Shown in pieces: positions 8,704 to 14,694 of a DNA stretch of 18,363 nucleotides. How positions within the stretch are numbered: the stretch's first letter is position 1; every line of letters begins with the position of its first letter. This stretch comes from an uncultured Collinsella sp. (GTDB lineage Bacteria; Actinomycetota; Coriobacteriia; Coriobacteriales; Coriobacteriaceae). A model generated the notes under the pieces. The model was not told where the DNA came from. It ran no database searches and saw only the letters and a list, made by a program, of their open reading frames with translations. The stretch is from NCBI GenBank assembly GCA_958348565.1, contig CATVZP010000038.1, positions 1-18,363 of the forward strand, read 5' to 3'. Position numbers and translations under genes: made by a program.

Positions 8704-9069
8704 ATGCGCTTTATGCTTAACTGGCTCTTTACCTCGATCGCCATCGCGATTGCCACGTTCCTCGTTCCCGGCATCCAGCCCTTCGGTTTTGCCGAGGCCT
8801 GGGTCTGCTTTGCCTTTGTGGGACTGTTCCTCAACATCGTCGATTCGTTCGTCAAACCGTTCCTCACGGTCATCTCGCTGCCGCTCACGATCATTACGCT
8901 CGGCATTTTCCAGCTCGTGCTCAACAGCTTTATGCTGGAGCTCGCCAGCTACCTGTCGATCAACCTGTTGGGCGTCGGCATCTCCATCGCCGGCTTTGGC
9001 TCGGCCTTTATGGGCAGCATCCTAGTGTCCATCATGCGCAGCATCCTCGATAGTATTGCCGAAGAGTAG
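8704..9069 (+). CDS. Phage holin family protein (four-helix membrane protein)
   Basis: This 121-residue, very hydrophobic protein has four predicted membrane segments at about residues 6-22, 29-47, 55-80 and 87-112. The pattern PGIQPFGFAEAW, VGLFLNIVDSFVKPFLTVISLPLTIITLGIF is typical of the mycobacterial-type phage holin superfamily IV (Pfam Phage_holin_4_2). These are widespread chromosomal membrane proteins, usually not phage lysis genes. An in-frame ATG exists 36 nt upstream, but the one at 8704 has AAGGA at good spacing, so it is preferred. The gene stands alone between yerC and an insertion sequence and has its own terminator. There are no phage genes nearby, so a lysis role is unlikely. 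The function is unknown. Confidence 0.88.
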   Translation: MRFMLNWLFTSIAIAIATFLVPGIQPFGFAEAWVCFAFVGLFLNIVDSFVKPFLTVISLPLTIITLGIFQLVLNSFMLELASYLSINLLGVGISIAGFGSAFMGSILVSIMRSILDSIAEE

Positions 9070-9105
9070 AACACCCCCAATACACAGACGCATCGAACCA
9101 AATCA

Positions 9106-9137
9106 AAGGCCGCCCATCGCAAAAAATGGGCGGCCTT
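9106..9137. terminator. Intrinsic, probably bidirectional, terminator interrupted by the insertion sequence
   Basis: AAGGCCGCCCAT (9106-9117) pairs perfectly with ATGGGCGGCCTT (9126-9137) over 12 bp, 36 nt after the holin-like stop. Its 3' base lies in the 8-bp target duplication CCTTCTTA. Joining across the insertion restores a tail of CTTATTTG. Before insertion it could have served both the plus-strand holin-like gene and the convergent Rrf2 gene. Confidence 0.85.
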
Positions 9138-9141
9138 CTTA
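9134..9141. repeat. Left 8-bp target site duplication
   Basis: CCTTCTTA directly abuts the left end of the insertion sequence. It is identical to 10496-10503 beyond the right end. Confidence 0.9.
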
Positions 9142-9166
9142 GGCTTATAGGACAAAATGTGTGTCC
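9142..9166 (+). repeat. Left terminal inverted repeat of the insertion sequence
   Basis: A 25-bp end, identical in inverted orientation to 10471-10495. It begins GGCTTATAGGAC and ends GTGTGTCC. Confidence 0.92.
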
Positions 9167-9190
9167 CGATAGAACATCCGTTTCCATCCA

Positions 9191-10309
9191 TTAATCCAGC
9201 CAGAACGGGTACGGGTCCCTGTGGTGGAGGTCCTCCCACACGGCCCTGTCGCCCCACTCCGGCCCTCCGTCCTCGCGCGACGGCGAGGCGGAGTAGACGC
9301 TGAACAGGAAGTCGATGTCCGCGTCGGTCGGCATCGCGGCGAGTTTCTCGCGCGCCGTCCTCGCGTCCCCCGAGTGCGCGTGGCACCACCAGAACACCGC
9401 CTTCACGCGCTTGACCGACGTCAGCCCCCGGTGGTTGCGCAGGACGGCCCTCAGCTGCGAGTTCACCCCTCCCTCGATCATGTTGTTGGTCGACGGCAGC
9501 GGGCCGGCCTTGGCCAGGGCGGGGTCGAGGTAGGTGAACAGCGTCCCCGCCGACACCAGCGACGACAGCGGCGAGCGCGCCCGCCTCAGCCTCTCGTGGG
9601 TGTAGACCCTCCTGCCGTCCACCACGGTCCTGTCCTCCAGGAAGTCGGCCCAGAACCCGCACCAGTCGAGGTAGCGCTCGACCCAGAGCTCGGCCTGGTG
9701 CAGCGTCTCGATGCCCATGAGGTCGCGCGCGATGAGGTAGAGCTCGCGCCCCGCCTGGAGCTTCGGCCGCGTCGTCGTGTAGCGCTTGACCTGCGAGAAG
9801 GCGTGGAAGGTGCACCTCTGGACCCTGGTGCGCGGCCAGGTCTCGCGCACGGCCTTGGCGAACCCGCTCCCGCCGTCGGTGACGACCACCTCGGGCGCCG
9901 GGATCGGCGCCATGAGGGCCGACCACGCCCTCGAGCTCTCCGACCTCGCCATGTACCAGGAGACCACCCTCTCGCCGCTGCAGCATATGAGCACCACGAG
10001 GTCGCGCGCGACCCAGATCCCGTCGACGTAGAGCACGCGGTGCAGCTCGCCGTCGGGGACGGGCATGGGCCAGACCTCCCAGAACTCGGCCGTCCTGCGC
10101 CTGAAGGACCGTCCGCCGCCCGGCATCGCCGCCTGGGAGTCCTTGGAGAGGAGCCACCCGAGGAACTCGTCCAGCCTTGCCGCCGTGTCGTCGTACCTCA
10201 CCGTCGTCGACGCGCCGCAGGCCGTGCACCTCCACCGCTGGGACCCCGATGAGGTCCTGCCGTTGCGCTTGGTCCGACCGCCGCAGTAGGGGCAATAAAC
10301 GGCCTTCAT
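9191..10309 (-). CDS. IS1249 family DDE transposase
   Basis: This 372-residue transposase has an N-terminal zinc-ribbon, CPYCGGRTKRNG then RWRCTACG (C6, C9, C28, C31). A catalytic domain follows, with LYVDGIW (D96), VVVTDGGSGF (D145) and STNNMIEGGVNSQLR (E279). The CTFHAFSQVKRY segment lies between the second Asp and the Glu, as in the IS256/Mutator-like group. The chosen start is the ATG at 10309, which has AAGAGG five nt upstream. A GTG two codons earlier is in frame but overlaps that site. The frame is open throughout with no frameshift, and all three catalytic acids are present, so the enzyme could be active. The C-terminus ends DPYPFWLD. Confidence 0.94.
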   Translation of the reverse strand: MKAVYCPYCGGRTKRNGRTSSGSQRWRCTACGASTTVRYDDTAARLDEFLGWLLSKDSQAAMPGGGRSFRRRTAEFWEVWPMPVPDGELHRVLYVDGIWVARDLVVLICCSGERVVSWYMARSESSRAWSALMAPIPAPEVVVTDGGSGFAKAVRETWPRTRVQRCTFHAFSQVKRYTTTRPKLQAGRELYLIARDLMGIETLHQAELWVERYLDWCGFWADFLEDRTVVDGRRVYTHERLRRARSPLSSLVSAGTLFTYLDPALAKAGPLPSTNNMIEGGVNSQLRAVLRNHRGLTSVKRVKAVFWWCHAHSGDARTAREKLAAMPTDADIDFLFSVYSASPSREDGGPEWGDRAVWEDLHHRDPYPFWLD

Positions 10310-10380
10310 GGGCACCTCTTCCGAAAGGGTATTTAACGGTTCCGGAAAAGGTTATCTACCTGCGGGAACGATAGGCAACC

Positions 10381-10397
10381 GGACACACATTCTGTCC
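10381..10397. repeat. Internal copy of the insertion-sequence end
   Basis: GGACACACATTCTGTCC differs at one base from the inner 17 bp of the right terminal repeat (10471-10487) and has the same orientation. It lies 90 bp inside the end, between the element's terminator and the transposase start. It could be a second transposase-binding site or a relic of an older end. Confidence 0.8.
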
Positions 10398-10433
10398 GAG
10401 CGGTTAAAAGCGGGCACGGAATTTAAACGGCTG

Positions 10434-10464
10434 AAAAAGGGGCATCGACCTGCGCCGATGCCCC
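10434..10464 (-). terminator. Subterminal intrinsic terminator inside the insertion sequence
   Basis: Read on the minus strand, GGGGCATCG and CGATGCCCC form a perfect 9-bp stem with an 8-nt loop, followed by TTTTT. It sits just inside the right terminal repeat and upstream of the transposase gene. It would block transcripts entering from the neighbouring Rrf2 gene, a known way for insertion sequences to stay quiet. Confidence 0.8.
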
Positions 10465-10470
10465 CAACGT

Positions 10471-10495
10471 GGACACACATTTTGTCCTATAAGCC
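10471..10495 (-). repeat. Right terminal inverted repeat of the insertion sequence
   Basis: A perfect 25-bp inverted match to 9142-9166, ending in TCCTATAAGCC. Confidence 0.92.
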
Positions 10496-10503
10496 CCTTC
10501 TTA
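10496..10503. repeat. Right 8-bp target site duplication
   Basis: CCTTCTTA, identical to 9134-9141. Confidence 0.9.
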
Positions 10504-10569
10504 TTTGCCAAGTCTCAGAGGGCAAGAAAATCTACCATTTCCACCCCGTCCCCACATGGCAGGCGTGGG

Positions 10570-10998
10570 TTAGATGACATAGTCGTAGCCATGGTTGGGA
10601 GCGACAAGTTGATCGAGCGTCACGCCGTCGAGGTAATCGTTGATGAGCTTGTCCAGGTTCTTCCACACGTCGAGCGTGGGGCACTCATCAGATCGCGAGC
10701 AACCCTTGCAGTCGCCATCCAGGCAGGCGACCGGCGCCAGGCTGCCCTCGGTCAGGCGCAAGATCTCGCCCACCGTGTACTGCTCGGGCGGGCGCGTGAG
10801 CACGTAGCCGCCGCCCTTGCCACGCATGCCCGAGAGCATGTTGGCGCGCACGAGCGTAGCCAAGATGTTCTCGAGATATTTCTCGGAAATCCCCTGTCGC
10901 GCCGCAATCTCTTTGAGCGGGATGCGACCGGCCGCCTGGTGCTCGGCCAGGTCAACCATAACGCGCAGGGCGTACCTGCCCTTAGTAGAAACCAACAT
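10570..10998 (-). CDS. Rrf2 family transcriptional regulator with IscR-like cysteine cluster
   Basis: This 142-residue protein begins MLVSTKGRYALRVMVDLAEH, the signature start of the Rrf2 family. It continues with the winged helix IPLKEIAARQGISEKYLENIL and a GKGGGYVLTRPP wing. Four cysteines, C92, C97, C100 and C106, lie in the segment ACLDGDCKGC...ECPTLDVW. In IscR and NsrR, three cysteines here bind an Fe-S cluster, so this protein probably senses iron, redox, nitric oxide or cluster supply. It is divergent from cysK with a 253-bp gap. This recalls CymR, the Rrf2 regulator of cysteine metabolism that partners CysK in Bacillus and Staphylococcus. I cannot tell which ligand it uses, so no gene symbol is given. 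Transcription now runs toward the insertion sequence. Confidence 0.93.
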   Translation of the reverse strand: MLVSTKGRYALRVMVDLAEHQAAGRIPLKEIAARQGISEKYLENILATLVRANMLSGMRGKGGGYVLTRPPEQYTVGEILRLTEGSLAPVACLDGDCKGCSRSDECPTLDVWKNLDKLINDYLDGVTLDQLVAPNHGYDYVI

Positions 10999-11017
10999 AT
11001 ATAGTGCTGCCTTTCGG

Positions 11018-11055
11018 TCTTTTAGTCCGTTGAAATTCTAGCCGAAAAATCGGCT
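11018..11055 (-). promoter_or_regulatory. Dyad AGCCGA-AAAA-TCGGCT in the probable promoter of the Rrf2 gene
   Basis: A perfect 6-bp dyad (11040-11055) lies 42-57 nt upstream of the regulator's start codon. On the minus strand it falls between a weak -35-like TTTCCA and a -10-like TAGAAT, which begins at its end, and would make a natural autoregulatory operator. The -35/-10 assignment is uncertain. The dyad itself is seen directly. Confidence 0.35.
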
Positions 11056-11115
11056 TTGGAAATACCCGTTCCGGTCAAGATGGTTAATCGACTCGTAATA
11101 ATCTTCTATTTCCTA

Positions 11116-11144
11116 TTGCATTACTAGGCTTTAGTGTCTACTAT
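11116..11144 (+). promoter_or_regulatory. Sigma-70-type promoter of cysK
   Basis: TTGCAT (11116-11121) and TACTAT (11139-11144) are separated by exactly 17 nt, the best promoter match in the window. Initiation would be near 11151, giving a leader of about 100 nt before the cysK start. Confidence 0.72.
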
Positions 11145-11153
11145 GCTTGCCAA

Positions 11154-11226
11154 CAGCTAAACGAACAACCTATAAGCTTTATGGGTTTAGCTGCTAGACA
11201 CGCCGTAAAACCACGCGGCAACCAGC
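11154..11226 (+). promoter_or_regulatory. Structured 5' leader of cysK with alternative pairings
   Basis: CAGCTAAA (11154-11161) pairs perfectly with TTTAGCTG (11186-11193). Inside it CCTATAA (11169-11175) pairs with TTATGGG (11179-11185) across a 3-nt loop, with one wobble. The GCTG at 11190-11193 can instead pair with CAGC at 11223-11226, enclosing GCCG/CGGC (11202-11205 with 11216-11219). The two folds exclude each other. No known riboswitch or T-box consensus was recognised. It could also be a DNA operator dyad. Confidence 0.45.
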
Positions 11227-11251
11227 AACTTGAACACTTTGGAGGTTCACC

Positions 11252-12190
11252 ATGAGCAAGGTTTACACGTCCATCGATCAGCTTATCGGCCACACCCCGC
11301 TTCTGGAGCTCACTCACTTTGAGGCCGACGAGGACCTCAAGGCTCGCGTGCTCGTCAAACTGGAATACTTCAACCCCGCCGGATCCGTTAAAGACCGCGT
11401 CGCCAAGAACATGATTGACGAGGCCGAGAAGGCTGGCAAGCTCGTGCGCGGCGGCGACTACACCATCATCGAGCCCACGAGCGGCAACACCGGCGTCGGC
11501 ATCGCCTCGGTAGCGGCCGCCCGCGGCTACAAGGTGATCATCACCATGCCCGAGACCATGTCCGTCGAGCGCCGCAAGCTGATGCAGGCATACGGTGCAC
11601 AGCTGGTACTCACCGACGGTTCCAAGGGCATGAAGGGCGCTATCGCCAAGGCCGAGGAGCTGCAGAAGGAGACTCCCAACAGCATCATCGCCGGCCAGTT
11701 TGTGAACCCCGCGAACCCGGCCATTCACAAGGCCACGACCGGCCCCGAGATCTGGGACGACACCGACGGCAAGGTCGACATCTTCGTCGCCGGCGTTGGC
11801 ACCGGTGGTACCGTGACCGGCGTGGGCGAGTTCCTCAAGGAGCAGAACCCCGAGATTAAGGTCGTCGCCGTCGAGCCCGCCACCTCCCCGGTGCTCTCCA
11901 AGGGCCAGGCCGGCCCGCACAAGATCCAAGGCATCGGCGCCGGCTTTGTGCCCGACGTCCTCGACACCCAGGTCTATGACGAGATCATCCCCGTCGAGAA
12001 CGACGACGCCTTTGCCACCGGCCGCGCCGTGGGCCACAAGGAGGGCGTGCTCGTGGGCATTTCGTCCGGTGCCGCCGTGTGGGCCGCATTGCAGCTGGCC
12101 AAGCGTCCCGAGAACGAGGGTAAGACCATCGTGGCCCTGCTTGCCGACACCGGCGAGCGCTACCTGTCCACGGCACTGTTCCAGGACTAG
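11252..12190 (+). CDS. cysK: Cysteine synthase A (O-acetylserine sulfhydrylase)
   Basis: This 312-residue PLP enzyme makes L-cysteine from O-acetylserine and sulfide. It shows the full CysK signature: SIDQLIGHTPLLEL; NPAGSVKDR with the PLP lysine K47; EPTSGNTGVGIA for substrate binding; a GVGTGGTVTGVGEFL phosphate-binding loop; and GISSGAAVWAA near the end. Length is normal. The ATG has TTGGAGG seven nt upstream. The gene is divergent from an Rrf2 regulator and followed by mnmA, so sulfur supply may be co-regulated with Fe-S or tRNA-thiolation demand. No serine acetyltransferase gene (cysE) is present in the window. Very confident; distinguishing CysK from CysM by sequence alone favours CysK. 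Confidence 0.96.
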   Translation: MSKVYTSIDQLIGHTPLLELTHFEADEDLKARVLVKLEYFNPAGSVKDRVAKNMIDEAEKAGKLVRGGDYTIIEPTSGNTGVGIASVAAARGYKVIITMPETMSVERRKLMQAYGAQLVLTDGSKGMKGAIAKAEELQKETPNSIIAGQFVNPANPAIHKATTGPEIWDDTDGKVDIFVAGVGTGGTVTGVGEFLKEQNPEIKVVAVEPATSPVLSKGQAGPHKIQGIGAGFVPDVLDTQVYDEIIPVENDDAFATGRAVGHKEGVLVGISSGAAVWAALQLAKRPENEGKTIVALLADTGERYLSTALFQD

Positions 12191-12290
12191 AGCTTCTCGT
12201 TCTTAAAACGAGTCCAAGGCACGCCGGCCTACCCTCTCTTCTGGCTGCCTGGGCTCATCCCAACAGGGTGTCCCACGAGACGCCCGAACT

Positions 12291-12299
12291 TGCTACAAT
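12291..12299 (+). promoter_or_regulatory. Extended -10 promoter candidate upstream of mnmA
   Basis: TGCTACAAT (TG-n-TACAAT) is a good extended -10 box at 12291-12299, without a good -35. Initiation would fall at about 12306, inside the left arm of the terminator hairpin that follows. It may therefore drive only a very short RNA, or read-through to mnmA. Confidence 0.45.
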
Positions 12300-12303
12300 G
12301 TCT

Positions 12304-12342
12304 GCGGCGCGGAACCAGCCTCCCGCGCCGCTTTTCTTTTTT
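12304..12342 (+). terminator. Strong intrinsic terminator immediately upstream of mnmA (cysK terminator or attenuator)
   Basis: GCGGCGCGG (12304-12312) pairs perfectly over 9 bp with CCGCGCCGC (12323-12331) around a 10-nt loop and is followed by TTTTCTTTTTT. It lies 113 nt after the cysK stop. Only 29 nt, which contain the mnmA ribosome binding site, separate the U-tract from the mnmA start, so there is no room for a promoter after it. Confidence 0.85.
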
Positions 12343-12371
12343 GGCCACATGCCACCAAGGAGAACCTCCCC

Positions 12372-13472
12372 ATGCACAACAAGCGCGTGCTCGTCGCCAT
12401 GAGCGGCGGCGTCGATTCCAGCGTGACCGCGTACCTGCTCAAAAGCCAGGGCTACGAATGCGTCGGCGCCACCATGCGCCTCACCTGCCCCGCACCCGAC
12501 CCCGCCACGGGCATGAGTAAGGTCGACCGCGACATCGCCGACGCGAAGGCCGTCGCCGAGCGCCTGGGGATCCCCCATCATGTGCTCGACCTGCAGCAAA
12601 CCTTCGACCACAGCGTTATCGAGCGTTTTGCGAACGCCTACCAGGAGGGGCTGACGCCCAATCCGTGCATTATCTGCAACCGCCACATTAAGTTTGGCGC
12701 GCTGCTCGATGCGGCGCTGGACATGGGCTGCGGCTACATCGCAACGGGGCATTACGCCAAAACAAGCCAGGCGGCAGACGGCACCTGGCAGCTACATCGC
12801 GGCGAAGATCCCAAAAAGGACCAGAGCTACTTTTTGTATTCGCTTACGCAGGAGCGCCTGGCGTACACGATCTTTCCGCTGGCAGGCCTAGACAAAGAGC
12901 GCGACGTGCGCCGCATAGCCGCCGAGCAGGGCTTTACCAACGCCCAGAAGGTCGAAAGCGAGGATATCTGCTTTATTCCAGACGGTGACTACGCGGGCTA
13001 TATCGAGCGCCGCTGCGGACATCCCGCTGCACCGGGTGACATTGTGTGGCGCGACGGCAGCGTGGTCGGGCGCCACAACGGCGCGCTGCGCTACACCATC
13101 GGCCAGCGCAAGGGCCTGGGCGTCGCGATGGCGCATCCCGTGTACGTGACGGGCGTCGACGCCGCCAACAACACCGTGCATCTGGGCGAGGCCGAGGACC
13201 TGACCGCCGCTGCCCTCACGGCCGATGAGTGGATCTGGAGCGCGCCGGACGTACGCATGGAGGCCGAGCTGGATGCCGGCGGCATTCGCGTAGGTGCCAA
13301 GTACCGCTACCGTCAGAAAGACCAGGCAGCGACCCTTACGCGTGACGAAGACGGGCAAATGCTGCTAACTTTTGACGAGCCGCAACGAGCCATCGCCCCC
13401 GGACAGGCAGTCGTTATCTACCGCGGCGACGTCGTCCTGGGCGGTGGTACCGTGACCGGCGCCATCAAGTAG
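12372..13472 (+). CDS. mnmA: tRNA-specific 2-thiouridylase MnmA
   Basis: This 366-residue enzyme makes 2-thiouridine at wobble position 34 of tRNAs for Lys, Glu and Gln, using ATP and sulfur relayed from a cysteine desulfurase. It has the PP-loop VAMSGGVDSSVTA (SGGVDSS at 11-17). The catalytic cysteine lies in NPCIICNRHIKFG (C102), with the partner C200 in SEDICFIPDGDY. A GHYAK motif (about 126-130) and the tRNA-binding segment RYTIGQRKGLGV are also present. Length is typical. AAGGAG lies 10 nt upstream of the ATG. It follows cysK on the same strand but behind a strong terminator, so expression depends on read-through or the internal promoter. No cysteine desulfurase gene is visible here. Very confident. 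Confidence 0.97.
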   Translation: MHNKRVLVAMSGGVDSSVTAYLLKSQGYECVGATMRLTCPAPDPATGMSKVDRDIADAKAVAERLGIPHHVLDLQQTFDHSVIERFANAYQEGLTPNPCIICNRHIKFGALLDAALDMGCGYIATGHYAKTSQAADGTWQLHRGEDPKKDQSYFLYSLTQERLAYTIFPLAGLDKERDVRRIAAEQGFTNAQKVESEDICFIPDGDYAGYIERRCGHPAAPGDIVWRDGSVVGRHNGALRYTIGQRKGLGVAMAHPVYVTGVDAANNTVHLGEAEDLTAAALTADEWIWSAPDVRMEAELDAGGIRVGAKYRYRQKDQAATLTRDEDGQMLLTFDEPQRAIAPGQAVVIYRGDVVLGGGTVTGAIK

Positions 13473-13487
13473 TCACATCCCCTTCAT

Positions 13488-13556
13488 AAGTTGCGGTGAA
13501 ATAGGGACTGTTTAAGCGTTTAAAACCGCCAAACAGTCCCTATTTCACCGCAACTT
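13488..13556. repeat. Perfect intergenic palindrome, family A
   Basis: Two 26-bp arms (13488-13513 and 13531-13556) match without error. They begin AAGTTGCGGTGAAATAGGGA and end in GACTGTTT. The 17-nt centre includes TTTAAA and a near-pairing GCG/CGC. The palindrome lies between the convergent genes mnmA and the M42 peptidase, 15 nt after the mnmA stop. It shares its outer arms with the copy at 1053-1117. It has no U-tract, although the very stable hairpin could still slow or end transcription and protect mRNA ends. Confidence 0.9.
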
Positions 13557-13565
13557 AGAGAGGAC

Positions 13566-13599
13566 GGCCTCGGTCGGTACTACTGTATCAGCCGAGGCC
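13566..13599 (-). terminator. Possible terminator hairpin of the M42 peptidase gene
   Basis: GGCCTCGG (13566-13573) pairs perfectly with CCGAGGCC (13592-13599) across an 18-nt loop, starting 10 nt after the peptidase stop on the minus strand. The following tail, GTCCTCTCT, is only weakly U-rich, so termination is uncertain. Confidence 0.35.
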
Positions 13600-13608
13600 G
13601 CTGCATCG

Positions 13609-14652
13609 TTAGCGCTGAACGTAGGCGCGAACGAGCTCGTAGGTGTTACGCACGCCGTCGATGTGGCTGCGCTCGTAGTTGTGGCTCGCGTACACGCCGG
13701 GGCCGATCAGACCATGACGAATGTCGTAGCCGGCAGAGAGCGTGGCCTCGACGTCCGAGCCGTAATGCGGGTACACGTCGATGGCATAATCGAGCTCAAG
13801 CTCGCGCGCGATATTGGACAGCGTGGTCACCAGATCGTAGTTGTACGGACCGCCCGAATCCTTGGCGCAAATCGAAACCATGCGCTCGGTGCAGCCCAGG
13901 TCGTCGCCCACGCAGCCCATGTCCACGCTGATCATCTCGCGCGTGTCGGCCGGCACAAAGGCACCGCCGTGGCCGACCTCCTCGTACACCGTAAAGAGCA
14001 GCGAAACCTTGCGCGAAAGGGTCAACTCGCCGTCGGCGACAGCGCGGGCCAAACCCAGCAGAATCGACGCGGACAGCTTGTCGTCAAGGAAGCGACTCTT
14101 GATGTAGCCGCTCTCCGTCACCGTGGTGCGCGGGTCCATAGCGATGATGTCGCCCGTCTGAATGCCCAGCTCAAGCACGTCATCCTTGCTGTCAACGTTC
14201 TCGTCGAGCAGGATTTCCATGTTCTTCTCGATGGTCTTGACCGGCTCATCGGCCACATGCGCCGAAGGCTCAGTATTGAGGACCACGCCCGTGTAGACAT
14301 TACCGTCACGCGTGTAGACGGTGCAGTTCTCGCCATCGGCCGTAGACCACTGGTGCCCACCAAGCGTCGTGGGACGCAGGCGGCCATTGTCCTTAATGGA
14401 GCGCACCATGGCGCCCAGGGTATCGACATGGCTCGCCAACACGAGCGGCTTACCCTCACCACCAAGCTCAACGAGCACGTTGCCTTTATTGGAGCGCTCG
14501 GGCCCAAAGCCCATATCGCGCAACGTTTCCATCAGATAATCAGTCGCCGCACGGGTATAGCCCGTCGGCGAAGCAATAGAAGTCAGCGTCTTAAGCTGTC
14601 CCGCGATATAGGAGAGCGTCTCCTCTAGAGAAGCATCGATTACAGAAGCCAT
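13609..14652 (-). CDS. M42 family metallopeptidase (aminopeptidase/endoglucanase-M type)
   Basis: This 347-residue cytosolic di-zinc aminopeptidase belongs to family M42. Metal ligands and catalytic residues appear in order: ASHVDT (H75, D77); SRFLDDKLSA (D190 or D191 bridging); VYEEVGHGG (E224, E225); ISVDMG (D244); and YASHNYERSH (H324). The loop PHYGSDVEA is also typical. The start is the ATG at 14652, preceded by GGAAGGA. An in-frame TTG 18 nt upstream would place that site inside the gene and is rejected. Its substrate cannot be told from sequence; family members range from glutamyl and deblocking aminopeptidases to proteins in osmolyte clusters. It is transcribed alone and faces mnmA. 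Family assignment is strong. Confidence 0.93.
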   Translation of the reverse strand: MASVIDASLEETLSYIAGQLKTLTSIASPTGYTRAATDYLMETLRDMGFGPERSNKGNVLVELGGEGKPLVLASHVDTLGAMVRSIKDNGRLRPTTLGGHQWSTADGENCTVYTRDGNVYTGVVLNTEPSAHVADEPVKTIEKNMEILLDENVDSKDDVLELGIQTGDIIAMDPRTTVTESGYIKSRFLDDKLSASILLGLARAVADGELTLSRKVSLLFTVYEEVGHGGAFVPADTREMISVDMGCVGDDLGCTERMVSICAKDSGGPYNYDLVTTLSNIARELELDYAIDVYPHYGSDVEATLSAGYDIRHGLIGPGVYASHNYERSHIDGVRNTYELVRAYVQR

Positions 14653-14688
14653 GTGCGTCCTTCCAAGCAAAACTAAGACCGAGTCCCG

Positions 14689-14694
14689 ATTTTA
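14689..14694 (-). promoter_or_regulatory. Candidate -10 element of the M42 peptidase gene
   Basis: TAAAAT on the minus strand lies 36 nt upstream of the start codon, in the context GGTTAAAATCGG, which resembles the box before dnaE. No convincing -35 is seen. Confidence 0.25.

Larger units (their letters stand above)
9142..10495 (-). mobile_element. Complete IS1249-type (IS256 group) insertion sequence
   Basis: The 1354-bp element is bounded by perfect 25-bp terminal inverted repeats (9142-9166 and 10471-10495; outer part GGCTTATAGGACAAAATG). It is flanked by the 8-bp direct repeat CCTTCTTA. It encodes a single intact DDE transposase on the minus strand. Its right subterminal part holds an internal copy of the inner end sequence (10381-10397) and an intrinsic terminator facing incoming minus-strand transcription (10434-10464). 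The coding part looks richer in G+C than the neighbouring genes. Intact ends, target duplication and gene suggest recent insertion and possible activity. Length and target duplication fit the IS1249 subgroup. Confidence 0.93.

Noticed and set aside
8704..9069. Holin-like gene as evidence of a prophage
   Set aside because: No other phage genes occur in the window, and this superfamily is common as a chromosomal membrane protein.
8949..10295. A 448-codon minus-strand open frame overlapping the transposase and the holin-like gene
   Set aside because: It is in another frame of the transposase gene, and its tail is antisense to the holin-like gene.
11190..11226. SAM riboswitch upstream of cysK, suggested by GCGGCAACC
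   Set aside because: The conserved GAGGGA/CTGGCC part and the four-way junction are missing, so only a short chance-like match remains.
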